From contig NZ_JABWMJ010000005.1 of the NCBI RefSeq assembly GCF_013366375.1, forward strand, positions 124,001 to 188,000: 64,000 bases of DNA, written 5' to 3'. Of this stretch, positions 27,104 to 35,569 are shown in pieces (position 1 is the first letter of the stretch; each line of letters starts with the position of its first letter). This stretch comes from Rhizobacter koreensis. GTDB taxonomy: Bacteria; Pseudomonadota; Gammaproteobacteria; Burkholderiales; Burkholderiaceae_C. The position numbers and the translations under genes were made by a program. The notes under the pieces are model-generated. The model was given only the letters and a program-made list of their open reading frames with translations, did not search any database and was not told the origin of the DNA.

Positions 27104-27802
27104 ATGAGTCAAGCCGCTGCATTGCCGGACGTCATCCGAGACATCGAACGCACCCCCGCCCACGTCGTCGAGCAGGCGGCACAGTTCCCGTCGTCGATCC
27201 TGGCCGACGTGGCCGGGCGGCGCGGCGCGCTGAGCGGCCGCATCGCGCCCCTGGCGCCCTCGATGCGCTTCGCCGGCACGGCGATCACGGTCGAGGTCCG
27301 CCCCGGCGACAACCTGATGATCCATGCGGCGATAGCAATCGCGAAGCCCGGCGACGTGCTCGTCGTCGACGGCAAGGGCGACCTCTCGAGCGCGCTGATG
27401 GGCGAGATCATGACGCAGCAGTGCATCGCCCTCGGCATCGTCGCGGTCGTGATCGACGGCGCGGTGCGCGACAGCGAGGCAATCCGCGGCCTGGGCTTCC
27501 CGATGTACGCGGCCGGACTGAACCCGAATGGTCCGACCAAGTTCGTCCCGGGTCGCCTCAACCACCCGATCTCCATCGGCGGCGTCGCGGTCAGTGCGGG
27601 TGATCTGATCGTGGGCGACGCCGACGGCGTGTTCGCGGTCGAGCGCGCGCGCGCCGAATCGCTGCTGCCGCTGGCCGCCGAGAAGCTCGCCGCCGAGACC
27701 AAGCGCATCGCGGGCATCAAGAGCCGGGAAGCGCTGACCCCGCCATGGCTCGACGGTGCGCTGCGCGCCGCCGGCGTGCTCAAGGCCGGGGAGACGCTGT
27801 GA
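27104..27802 (+). CDS. RraA-like / 4-hydroxy-4-methyl-2-oxoglutarate aldolase family protein
   Basis: A 232-residue protein of the RraA/HMG-aldolase fold. Features are GTAITVEVRPGDNLMIHAAI, VVDGKGDLSSALMGEIM, and the divalent-metal and substrate segment VVIDGAVRDSEAIRGLGFP with the conserved Asp-Arg pair. Catabolic members cleave 4-hydroxy-4-methyl-2-oxoglutarate or oxaloacetate to pyruvate, as in protocatechuate 4,5-cleavage; E. coli RraA instead inhibits RNase E. The context (Bug receptor upstream, dehydrogenase overlapping downstream) favours the catabolic role. The ATG follows CTGGAGA. The next gene's GTG overlaps its stop. Confidence 0.85.
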   Translation: MSQAAALPDVIRDIERTPAHVVEQAAQFPSSILADVAGRRGALSGRIAPLAPSMRFAGTAITVEVRPGDNLMIHAAIAIAKPGDVLVVDGKGDLSSALMGEIMTQQCIALGIVAVVIDGAVRDSEAIRGLGFPMYAAGLNPNGPTKFVPGRLNHPISIGGVAVSAGDLIVGDADGVFAVERARAESLLPLAAEKLAAETKRIAGIKSREALTPPWLDGALRAAGVLKAGETL

Positions 27803-28770
27803 GCCGCGCCGTCGTTCTGGTCACCGGCGCCGACCTGGCCGCCGAGGCGCTCGCGCTGCTGGGCGACTACGAGGTCGTCTTCGCCGGCAAGACGCCGACC
27901 GAGGACGACATCGTCGCGCTCTGCCAGCGCCACGACCCGAGCGCGATCATCGTCCGCTACAGCAAGGTCGGGGCCGCCGCGATGGACGCCGCGCCGAGCC
28001 TGAAGGTGATCTCCAAGCACGGCAGCGGCACCGACACGATCGACAAGGTCGCCGCGAAGGCGCGCGGCATCGAGGTCGTCGCGGCGGTCGGCGCGAACGC
28101 CGCCGCGGTCGCCGAGCAAGCCGTCGCCTTGCTGCTCGCCTGCGCCAAGTCGGTGGTCACGCTCGACCATCGCATGCGCACCGGGCATTGGGACAAGGCG
28201 ACCCACAAGAGCGTCGAGCTCGAAGGCCGAACCGTCGGCGTGATCGGGCTCGGCGCGATCGGCCTGCGCTTCGCGAAGGTCGCCGACGCGATGGGCATGC
28301 GCGTCCTCGGCTTCGACCCCTTCGCGAAGGACCTGCCGACCCACATCGAGGCGGTCGATCTGGACACGATCTGGCGCAGCGCGGACGCGATCTCGTTGCA
28401 TTGCCCGTTGACGCCCGACAACGCGAGGCTCCTCGATGCGTCGACCCTGAGCGCCTGCAAGCGCGGCGTCATCGTCGTGAACACCGCGCGCGGCGGTCTC
28501 ATCGACGAGGCCGCGCTGCTCGACGCGGTGCGGTCGGGTCAGGTCGCCGGCGCCGGGCTCGACAGCTTCGCGGTCGAGCCGATGACCGCGCCGCACCCGT
28601 TCCACGACGAGCCGCGCATCGTGCTGAGCCCGCACATCGGCGGCGTCACCGCCGACGCCTACGTGAAGATGGGCGTTGCGGCGGCGCGCAACGCGCTCGC
28701 TGTGCTGGCGAAGGGCGCGACCGGGTCGCGAGCGCCGGCGGCAGCGGCTGCGACCGGGGCACCCTCCTGA
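27799..28770 (+). CDS. D-isomer-specific 2-hydroxyacid dehydrogenase
   Basis: A 323-residue NAD(P)-dependent dehydrogenase of the phosphoglycerate/hydroxypyruvate dehydrogenase family. The Rossmann motif is GLGAIGLRFA. Catalytic residues are visible: Arg in VVNTARGGLIDE, Glu in LDSFAVEPM and His in LSPHIGGVT. It reduces a 2-keto acid (glyoxylate, hydroxypyruvate or a branched analogue) or works in reverse. A C-terminal Ala/Pro tail (about 305-323) is probably disordered. The GTG at 27799 overlaps the upstream stop by four bases, giving translational coupling with the aldolase-like gene. Confidence 0.92.
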   Translation: MSRAVVLVTGADLAAEALALLGDYEVVFAGKTPTEDDIVALCQRHDPSAIIVRYSKVGAAAMDAAPSLKVISKHGSGTDTIDKVAAKARGIEVVAAVGANAAAVAEQAVALLLACAKSVVTLDHRMRTGHWDKATHKSVELEGRTVGVIGLGAIGLRFAKVADAMGMRVLGFDPFAKDLPTHIEAVDLDTIWRSADAISLHCPLTPDNARLLDASTLSACKRGVIVVNTARGGLIDEAALLDAVRSGQVAGAGLDSFAVEPMTAPHPFHDEPRIVLSPHIGGVTADAYVKMGVAAARNALAVLAKGATGSRAPAAAAATGAPS

Positions 28771-28891
28771 TCCAGGGCCTTCGCAAGGCGCCTGGCGCCG
28801 TTCCGCGCCGATCTCCGCTCCGTGCACCCCCGGTTGCGAACCGCTTCCGCGGTCACGTGCTTCCACACCCTGCATGCTCGAAGGATCCTCG

Positions 28892-29869
28892 ATGAGCACC
28901 CTCTCCTCCTCGTCCGCTTCGCGTCGCGCGTTCGTCGCGGCACTGGCTCTGGCTGCCAGCTCTCTCGCTCAGGCCGCGTGGCCGGAGCGCCCCATTACCT
29001 TCGTCGTGCCGTATGCGCCCGGTGGAGCTGCCGACGCACTGGCGCGCGTGCTCGCCGCCAAGGTCGGACCGAAGCTGGGCGCCACGGTCATCGTCGACAA
29101 CCGTGCCGGCGCCAGCGGCACCATCGGCGCGTCGTCGGTCGCGAAAGCCCCGGCCGACGGCTACACGGTGCTGTACGACGCGACGCCGTACTCGATCAAC
29201 CCGCACCTGTTCGCGAAGATGCCGTACGCGGCCGGCGCGCTGCAGCCGCTGTCTCTGGTATCGCTCGCGCCCAACGTCATCATCGTCAAGGCGGATTCGC
29301 CGTACAAGGACGTCAAGGACCTGATCGCCAAGGCGAAGGCGGAGCCCGGCATGGTGAATTTCGCGTCCGGCGGCGCCGGCACCGTGCAGCGCCTCGCGGC
29401 CGAGCTGTTCCGGCAGCAGCTCGGCCTCGACATGGTGCACGTGCCGTACAAGAGCGGTGGACCTGCGATCACCGACGTGATGGGAGGCCAGATCGACTTC
29501 ATGTTCGGCACGGTCGCCGCGTCGGCCCCGCTGATCGGTGCGGGAAAGCTTCGCGGTCTTGCGGTCTCGGCTCCTCAGCGCTCGCCGCGCCTGCCGGGGG
29601 TGCCCACCATCGCGGAAACGGTGATTCCGGGCTACGAGGTCTACGAGTGGAACGGAATGTTCATCCCAGCCGGCACGCCGCCGGACGTCGTCGGCCGTCT
29701 CCAGAAGGCGGTCGTCGAGTCCTTGCAAGACGAAGAGATCCGCAAGCGGTTCACCGATCTGGGGGCGCAACCGATCGGCTCCACGGCCGCTCAGTTCGCC
29801 GACTACCTGAAGAAGGAAGATGCGAAGTGGCGCGAGGTCGTGCGCAAGGGCAACATCACGATCGATTGA
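28892..29869 (+). CDS. Bug family periplasmic solute-binding protein
   Basis: A 325-residue TctC-like receptor with a signal peptide (about 1-29, ending AQAAW). Signature WPERPITFVVPYAPGGAADA is followed by VIVDNRAGASGTIG and VPYKSGGPAITDVMGGQID. The ATG at 28892 has GAAGGA about 7 nt upstream and is preferred over an in-frame ATG at 28874. It lies 121 nt after the dehydrogenase and probably belongs to the same catabolic unit. No cognate membrane subunits are present. Confidence 0.92.
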   Translation: MSTLSSSSASRRAFVAALALAASSLAQAAWPERPITFVVPYAPGGAADALARVLAAKVGPKLGATVIVDNRAGASGTIGASSVAKAPADGYTVLYDATPYSINPHLFAKMPYAAGALQPLSLVSLAPNVIIVKADSPYKDVKDLIAKAKAEPGMVNFASGGAGTVQRLAAELFRQQLGLDMVHVPYKSGGPAITDVMGGQIDFMFGTVAASAPLIGAGKLRGLAVSAPQRSPRLPGVPTIAETVIPGYEVYEWNGMFIPAGTPPDVVGRLQKAVVESLQDEEIRKRFTDLGAQPIGSTAAQFADYLKKEDAKWREVVRKGNITID

Positions 29870-30034
29870 CGTCGAACACGCTGGTAACGCCAGCGGGCGA
29901 GGAAGCGCACGCAGACAGGAGGCGCTGGAACGCGCGACTGCAGCGCGTGCGGCCGCACGGATCGATGCCCGGCGCCTTGTCGACTGACCGACAATCCTCT
30001 CGCGTCGAGGGGTCCACAGCGGATCGTCCGAACC

Positions 30035-30961
30035 ATGTTCTTGCTGCAACCGCCCAAAGTCTGCGAGCTTGCGCTCTTCACCTCGTTGCCGCAGCGCTTT
30101 CGCAAGCGCGTCGACAGCGTGTGGGCCGCTGCCAATCGTGGCGGTCAGCCCACCGACTCGTTTCTCGAGGGCCCGGTGTTCGATCGTCACGGAAACCTCT
30201 ACGTGGCCGATATTCCCTTCGGGCGGGTGTTCCGGATCGACGCGGCCGGTGACTGGACTCTGGTGGCCGAGTACGACGGCGAGCCCAATGGCCTGAAGTT
30301 TCTCGACGACGCCACGCTGCTCATCGCCGACTACAAGAACGGCCTGATGCAGCTCGATCTCGCGAGCGGGAACGTGCGCGGCTACCTGGACCGTCGCAAC
30401 ACGGAACGCTTCCGCGGGCTGAACGACCTGGTGTTCGATGGCGCCGGCGCGCTGTACTTCACCGATCAGGGGCAGACGGGCCTGCACGATCCCACGGGGC
30501 GGCTGTACCGCCTTCGGCCCGACGGCAAGCTCGACCTGCTACTCGCCAACGTACCCAGTCCGAACGGCGTGTGCCTGTCCCCGGACGGTCGCGTCCTCTA
30601 TCTGGCAGTCACCCGCGCGAATGGCGTGTGGCGCGTTCCGCTGCTACCGGACGGCAGCGTCGCCAAGGTGGGCCAGTTCTTTACCTCCTACGGCCCGAGC
30701 GGGCCGGATGGGCTCGCCATCGACGAGCAAGGGCGGCTCATCGTCGCCAACCCGGGGCTCGGCTATGTCTGGGTTCTGAACGCCCGCGCGGAACCTGAAT
30801 GGATCCTTCGTGGGCCAGCGGGCGCCTCGACGACGAACATCGCTTTTGGAGGCGAGGGACGGCGCACGCTGTTCGTGACCGACTCGACCCATGGCAACGT
30901 GCTCTGCGCGCGCCTGGACACGGCCGGCCCGCCGCTGCACCAGGGCCGTTCGGCGCCATAG
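30035..30961 (+). CDS. SMP-30/gluconolactonase family lactonase
   Basis: A 308-residue six-bladed beta-propeller. Metal-ligand segments are recognisable: EGPVFDRHGNLYVADI (Glu), PNGLKFLDD, LNDLVFDGAGALYFTD (Asn and Asp), and GPDGLAIDEQGRLIVAN. These enzymes hydrolyse sugar or other lactones using a divalent cation. No signal peptide is seen, so it is likely cytoplasmic. It follows a Bug receptor by 165 nt and precedes a LysR gene, consistent with a small lactone or aldonic-acid utilisation unit. The N-terminal start is the least certain point: the RBS is weak and homology begins only at about residue 20. Confidence 0.88.
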   Translation: MFLLQPPKVCELALFTSLPQRFRKRVDSVWAAANRGGQPTDSFLEGPVFDRHGNLYVADIPFGRVFRIDAAGDWTLVAEYDGEPNGLKFLDDATLLIADYKNGLMQLDLASGNVRGYLDRRNTERFRGLNDLVFDGAGALYFTDQGQTGLHDPTGRLYRLRPDGKLDLLLANVPSPNGVCLSPDGRVLYLAVTRANGVWRVPLLPDGSVAKVGQFFTSYGPSGPDGLAIDEQGRLIVANPGLGYVWVLNARAEPEWILRGPAGASTTNIAFGGEGRRTLFVTDSTHGNVLCARLDTAGPPLHQGRSAP

Positions 30962-31205
30962 GCGGGCGTCGTCGACGTCCGAGCAAAGCGTTGCGGCTCG
31001 GACTCTGATGCGGCAAGGCCCTGCTACGGTCGCGTCGTCGCTTGAATGGTGTCAGGCGCGATCGCTCGGGCTCCCGACAGCCATCCGGTTCGCGTGAGTC
31101 ACGCTCTCCACGCACCGGCCTTCACGCATCAGGCAGCGTTCTGGTCGGCTCTGCCGACCGGACCCCGGACGTGCAAGCCGTTGCCCAACGCTCATCGCAC
31201 CTCGG

Positions 31206-31222
31206 TTCGAGTCTCATTCGAA
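31206..31222. promoter_or_regulatory. Small inverted repeat in front of the LysR gene, possible autoregulatory site
   Basis: TTCGA and TCGAA arms are separated by 7 nt, ending 13 nt before the LysR ATG. The size and dyad form resemble LysR-type sites, but a single short dyad is weak evidence. Confidence 0.25.
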
Positions 31223-31235
31223 AAAGGCCGTTCAA

Positions 31236-32129
31236 ATGGATCTCCGTGATCTCAGGTATTTCGAGACGATTGCGAAGCTCCAGCACATGGGCAAGGCGGC
31301 CGCAGAGCTGCATCGGACCCAGCCTGCGCTCACGAGTGCTGTCCGCCGTCTCGAAGCCGACTGCGGCTCGCCCCTGTTCGAACGCTCGGGGCGAGGCATA
31401 CGACTGAGTCCGGCGGGCGAGGTGCTGCTGAGGTGGGCCCAGCGCCTGCGGACGGATACCGAGGATGCGCAGCGCGAACTCGCTGCCATCGGCCAGGGAC
31501 TGGCCGGAGACGTGCGGGTGGGGATCGTCCCGACGGCGGCCGAGTTCCTCCTGCCGGCGGCGGCTCGAGAGCTCCTGCAATCGGCGCCCAACGTGACGCT
31601 GCGAATCGTCGTCGGGCTCATCGACACGCTCAAGCCGCTGCTTCGGGATGGAGAGATCGACCTGATGGTCGGCACCGAGAGCTCGCGCGAGCCTGGCTAC
31701 ACCAGCCGAATCATCTCGGAGGACGCGATTGTCGTCGCCGCGAGTGCGGACCATGAGGTCTTCAGGAAGACCGCGACATTGAAAGATCTGGGGTCGTACC
31801 GTTGGGCGTTGCAGCCGCCGGGCGCGCCGACGCGCGATTGGCTGGACCACGCCTTCGACCGCAAGCGGTTGCCACGCCCGCAGGTTCAAGTGGAAACCAC
31901 GATGCTCTTGATGCTGCCGTCGTTGATTGCGGAAACCGGCCTGCTGAGCTTCATTTCGCGGCACCACCTCGGCGCGCCGCGGGGCGGCCCCAGGCTCAAG
32001 GAGGTTCCGATCCGCGACGCAACCATGCTGCGGCGCCTCGTCGTTGCGCATCGACAGGGAGGTTATCTGTCTGCCGCGGCGTTGACGCTCATCGAGCTGC
32101 TCGGTCGGCAAGGATCTGGCGGAGGCTGA
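31236..32129 (+). CDS. LysR family transcriptional regulator
   Basis: A 297-residue regulator. The N-terminal winged helix-turn-helix (about 1-60) reads DLRDLRYFETIAKLQHMGKA with TQPALTSAVRRLEADCGSPLFERSGRGIRLSPAG. The C-terminal co-inducer domain (about 90-290) includes VGIVPTAAEFLLPAA and DLMVGTESSREPGY. It is co-oriented with the SMP-30 gene upstream and the MBL-dockerin gene 190 nt downstream. LysR proteins usually control a neighbour, so either the lactonase/Bug group or the secreted MBL cluster is a candidate target. Confidence 0.93.
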   Translation: MDLRDLRYFETIAKLQHMGKAAAELHRTQPALTSAVRRLEADCGSPLFERSGRGIRLSPAGEVLLRWAQRLRTDTEDAQRELAAIGQGLAGDVRVGIVPTAAEFLLPAAARELLQSAPNVTLRIVVGLIDTLKPLLRDGEIDLMVGTESSREPGYTSRIISEDAIVVAASADHEVFRKTATLKDLGSYRWALQPPGAPTRDWLDHAFDRKRLPRPQVQVETTMLLMLPSLIAETGLLSFISRHHLGAPRGGPRLKEVPIRDATMLRRLVVAHRQGGYLSAAALTLIELLGRQGSGGG

Positions 32130-32319
32130 CGCAACCTTCCGCGCCTGACCGGGGCTCGACCCCGAGACGCCTTCTCGAAATCATCGACCGCAGCTATGAG
32201 TTGCAAGAAAGAATCGATTAGACGCCGTGCGACGTGAAGCCGAGACTCCCGTGAGCGTCCAGTCGGACCTGCGCGTGGATAGGTGCACCACCGCTGCCAT
32301 GCATCTCGAGGAGAACCTC

Positions 32320-33759
32320 ATGAGGCCGAAGTTGAGAGTCTTTCTGCAATCCACGGCGCTGGCGATCGCGGCGGCCGTGGCCGGCGTCAGCGGCGCGCAA
32401 GCGCAAAGCGAAAAGGACATCCATCTGGACGCTGCGACGCGGAACACGGGCGGCGACAAGTTCCTGAAGGACTGGACCCGCGACCGCTATTGCATGTACG
32501 TCGACAACCCGGCACTGCTGGCGGAGATCCGGACGCACACCGCGCCGGTGGCGCCGATGCAGATCTTCGACGACGTGTGGTACGTCGGCTTCGAGAACGT
32601 CGGGCAGTTCGTCGTCAAGAACGCCGGCGGTTACGTCCTGATCGACGCGCTGAACCGCGCCACCGACATCGACAACTACACGATTCCCACCCTGCAGTCG
32701 CTGGGCCTCTATCCGCAGGCCTCCCTGCTCGGCGTGTTTCTGACCCACGGCCACTTCGACCACGACGGCGGCGCGCCGCGCCTGCGCGACATCTACGGCT
32801 CGGGCTTTCCGATCTATCTCGGCTCCGGCGATGCAGGCGGCAAGACGTACTCGCCGACTCTGCTCGACTCGGCCAATCTCGGGTACCAGCAGCTCAGCCT
32901 CGGCGGCCGTCCGATGACGGTGATCTCGTCACCCGGACACACGCCGGGGACGACGTCGTCATTCATTCCCGTGCGCGAGAACGGCAAGGAGCATCTGCTC
33001 CTCATCGTCGGCGGAACGGCGATACCGACGACCGTGGCAGCTTCGAGGAGCTATGTCGCGTCCGTCGAGCGCATGTACGCGGCGGCGAAGGATCTTGGCG
33101 CGGTCGGCACGCTCCATCCGCACCCGATCATCGACGGCGGCAATCAGCACATGGCGGACATCGCCGCGCGCGGCTCGCGCACTCCGAACCCGTACATCCT
33201 CGGCAAGGAGAAATTGCTTCGGACGGTGGCGATCATGCGCGAATGCGGCGCGGCGCAGGTCGGGCAGGTCGATGCCACTGCCAAGACTCCGGTCTGGCGC
33301 GTGACGAGCGTGGCGTTCGATGCGCAGAGCCCTTCGCCGAGCCGGCTCGCGGCTCGGGTCCAGAGCGACTGGGGTCCGGTGGTCGGGCAGGAGGTGAAGT
33401 TCAGCGTGGGCACATCCGGCGCGGCATGCGTGGCCGTGACCGACTCCACCGGCCTTGCGACGTGCGCCTCTCTCCCGACGCTGCGCGCGCGCGACGAGGT
33501 GACTGCCAGCTATGCGGGAAGCTCGTCGGCAGACTTCGTGAACCTGCCCGGCTCCCGAACGGCCCTGGTCGCGAGCCTCGCATGCGACATCGATGGAAAC
33601 GGGTCGGTCGACCGCAACGACATCGGCGCGATCGTCGCGGCGATCGGCAAGCCGGTCGCCGCCGGAGACGCGCGTGACGCGGATGGAGACGGCAGGACGT
33701 CCATCAGCGACGCGCGGATGTGCACGCTGCGATGCACCAAGGAGCAGTGCGCGCCCTGA
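32320..33759 (+). CDS. Secreted MBL-fold hydrolase with Ig-like domain and C-terminal dockerin-like domain
   Basis: A 479-residue exported protein. The signal peptide is about 1-28 (ending AQAQ). The metallo-beta-lactamase domain (about 50-330) has the zinc motif THGHFDHDGG (His143, His145, Asp147, His148) and SSPGHTPGT (third His), and looks closest to B3-type MBL relatives. An Ig-like domain (about 350-418: PVVGQEVKFSV then CVAVTDSTGLATC) follows. The last 60 residues (about 420-479) form a dockerin-like pair of calcium loops, DIDGNGSVDRND and DADGDGRTSISD, ending in a Cys-rich tail (CTLRCTKEQC). The ATG at 32320 follows GAGGAG and is the only start giving a signal peptide. The substrate is unknown. 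A PEP-CTERM protein with a cohesin-like body starts 47 nt downstream. Confidence 0.82.
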   Translation: MRPKLRVFLQSTALAIAAAVAGVSGAQAQSEKDIHLDAATRNTGGDKFLKDWTRDRYCMYVDNPALLAEIRTHTAPVAPMQIFDDVWYVGFENVGQFVVKNAGGYVLIDALNRATDIDNYTIPTLQSLGLYPQASLLGVFLTHGHFDHDGGAPRLRDIYGSGFPIYLGSGDAGGKTYSPTLLDSANLGYQQLSLGGRPMTVISSPGHTPGTTSSFIPVRENGKEHLLLIVGGTAIPTTVAASRSYVASVERMYAAAKDLGAVGTLHPHPIIDGGNQHMADIAARGSRTPNPYILGKEKLLRTVAIMRECGAAQVGQVDATAKTPVWRVTSVAFDAQSPSPSRLAARVQSDWGPVVGQEVKFSVGTSGAACVAVTDSTGLATCASLPTLRARDEVTASYAGSSSADFVNLPGSRTALVASLACDIDGNGSVDRNDIGAIVAAIGKPVAAGDARDADGDGRTSISDARMCTLRCTKEQCAP

Positions 33760-33806
33760 ACATGCTGAGCCGGCCCGTCGATATCCAACCAACGCCAGGA
33801 AGAACC

Positions 33807-34394
33807 ATGTCACTTCGTGCTGACCGACATCTCCTCCGCTCGCTCATCGGTGCAGCGGGCGTCGCGATGGCTGCCTTTGCCCATGCCGATGCGACGCTCT
33901 ATGTCTCGCCGGCGTTCGCGGTTACCCCGCCCTCGACGACGGTCGTCAACATATCGGCCGTCAACCGCGCGGCAGGCAGTGCAATCGGCAGCTTCGATTT
34001 GGGGCTCGCCTACAACGCGTCGGTCTGGGCGCCCGCGAGCGTGTCGTTCGGGCCGTTCCTCGGCGACGCGGCCGCGTTCGAGGCGCTCACGGCCTTCGAC
34101 TTCTCGACACCCGGCATCGTGAAGCTGCTCGAGGTTTCGCTGCTCGGGCCGTTCGATCCGCTGCCGCTCACCTCGATTCAGCCGGGCGTCGGCTCGCCCT
34201 TCTCGCTTGCGAGCGTGACGTTCGATGCCATCGGTTCGGGCGGCGGAGCGTTCTCGATCGTGGGAGCCCAGCTGACCGATCAGTTCGGGGTCGCGATCAA
34301 TGTGGTTCCGGAGCCCGGAACGCTGGCGCTGCTTGCCCTCGGCATGATCGGTCTGACCAGCTCCCGGCTCCGTCGCTCGCGGCTTCATCGTTAG
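33807..34394 (+). CDS. PEP-CTERM protein with cohesin-like domain
   Basis: A 195-residue exported protein: signal peptide about 1-27 (ending AHAD), a single beta-sandwich-type domain, and the sorting tail VPEPGTLALLALG plus a basic RRSR end. The body resembles the cohesin domains often found in PEP-CTERM proteins: an opening SPAFAVTPPSTTVVNISA strand, GSFDLGLAYNASVWAPASVS, FGPFLGD, and a late PFSLASVTFDAIGSGGGAF strand. Cohesins bind dockerin domains, and the gene just upstream ends in one. The ATG at 33807 follows AGGAAGAA. The cohesin call is from pattern memory, not a profile search. Confidence 0.8.
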   Translation: MSLRADRHLLRSLIGAAGVAMAAFAHADATLYVSPAFAVTPPSTTVVNISAVNRAAGSAIGSFDLGLAYNASVWAPASVSFGPFLGDAAAFEALTAFDFSTPGIVKLLEVSLLGPFDPLPLTSIQPGVGSPFSLASVTFDAIGSGGGAFSIVGAQLTDQFGVAINVVPEPGTLALLALGMIGLTSSRLRRSRLHR

Positions 34395-34447
34395 ACGAGT
34401 CGCGTTGACCCAGGCGCGGCGGCGCATGACGCGCGTCCGATCAAGGG

Positions 34448-35488
34448 CTAACGCCTGTCGGCGTGGTCGCCGTCGGCGGGCGGGTTCCGGATCAGGATCG
34501 TGGTCGGCAGCAGGATGGGATCGCCTCGCAGGTCGCCCGGGAACGTGACCACCACCGGTTGCCCGTGCGACTCGGCATCTTCCCCGTCGTGTCCGTGATC
34601 GTCCACGAGCTCACAGGTGGCGCTGCCGTCAGCCCGAGCGGTCGCCGTGCAGCCGGAGTGCGGCAGTTGCGAGAACGTGACGCTGGCGCCGGCGAGCGGG
34701 CCGGTCTCATCGAAGATCCGCGCGGACACGAGGGACTTCCTTGCGGCATTTGTTTCGCGCGGCTGCAGCATCACGAGCCGCCAGCTCGGCAAGGTGCGGC
34801 GTGCGGCTTCGGGTAGTGCGGCCAGCGCACACGCGCGTTGCCGCGCAATGCTTCGAAGCGCTTCGGGCTGCGAGACAAGCGCGCTGTCCTCGCAGTCGGC
34901 GGCAGGGGAAGGCACGCAATAGCGGGCGGCCGGATCTTCGCGAAACGCCAGCGTGTAGAGATACTCCTGCGCTGCCAGCTCCATCTTCGGGTTCGGCTCC
35001 GTGAGTCCTGGCGGCGCGAGCGAATGGAGCGTCACACGTGTCGGCCCCTCGTTTGATCGATCGGCCATGACCGCCGCCACGGCACGGGGCTCACCGCCCG
35101 GCGGCATGTACGCCACGATCGAAACGGAGCGTCGATTCCACTCCACCGTGTCGACCGACAGGGGGACGTCGGCGCGCACGAGCGCGGACCCCGACGTGGA
35201 GCGGGTGGCCGTCAGCAATGGTGGCGCCTTCGACGCCGGGCCGACCGGCGCCGGAGCTCGCATGCCGCTCGGAACGATGATCGCGGCGAACGGCTGGCGG
35301 TCCCACCGCTGCAGGGCCTGTGCAGACAGCGGCAGACCGAGATCCTCCGCGCCGGTCCGCAGTGCAAGGAAGCCGTCATGCGTGGCAGCGCTCGCCGCCA
35401 CGCACGCCGGGGGCTCGAGCGGCTGCGCATGCGCATGGGGAGCCAGGCCGATCGAGCAGATCAGACCCGCCCGCCACCAGTCAGCCAT
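34448..35488 (-). CDS. Exported protein of unknown function with C-terminal Ig-like domain
   Basis: A 346-residue protein I do not recognise by name. A signal peptide is visible (about 1-21, ending AHAQ). The central region has paired cysteines (YCVPSPAADC and a later RQRACALAAL). The C-terminal about 85 residues form an Ig-like module (LVSARIFDETGPLAGASVTF, then CTATARADGSATC, then PVVVTFPGD) similar in plan to the module after the MBL domains of the two neighbouring hydrolases. It is convergent with the PEP-CTERM gene and shares the strand of the second MBL gene 81 nt upstream, so those two are probably co-transcribed. Confidence 0.65.
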   Translation of the reverse strand: MADWWRAGLICSIGLAPHAHAQPLEPPACVAASAATHDGFLALRTGAEDLGLPLSAQALQRWDRQPFAAIIVPSGMRAPAPVGPASKAPPLLTATRSTSGSALVRADVPLSVDTVEWNRRSVSIVAYMPPGGEPRAVAAVMADRSNEGPTRVTLHSLAPPGLTEPNPKMELAAQEYLYTLAFREDPAARYCVPSPAADCEDSALVSQPEALRSIARQRACALAALPEAARRTLPSWRLVMLQPRETNAARKSLVSARIFDETGPLAGASVTFSQLPHSGCTATARADGSATCELVDDHGHDGEDAESHGQPVVVTFPGDLRGDPILLPTTILIRNPPADGDHADRR

Positions 35489-35569
35489 CGTGGACGCAGA
35501 AGAGAACCCATTGGGCGGGCGGCCTCGGCGACCCTTGCAGGTCGCGGGGCGGCCGTCGAACGGGGCGAC

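Noticed and set aside
33715..33735. Sigma-54-like site (TGCACG...ATGCA) before the cohesin-like PEP-CTERM gene
   Set aside because: The first G of the GG pair is missing and the spacing to GC is 11 nt instead of 10; the gene is probably read through from the MBL gene.
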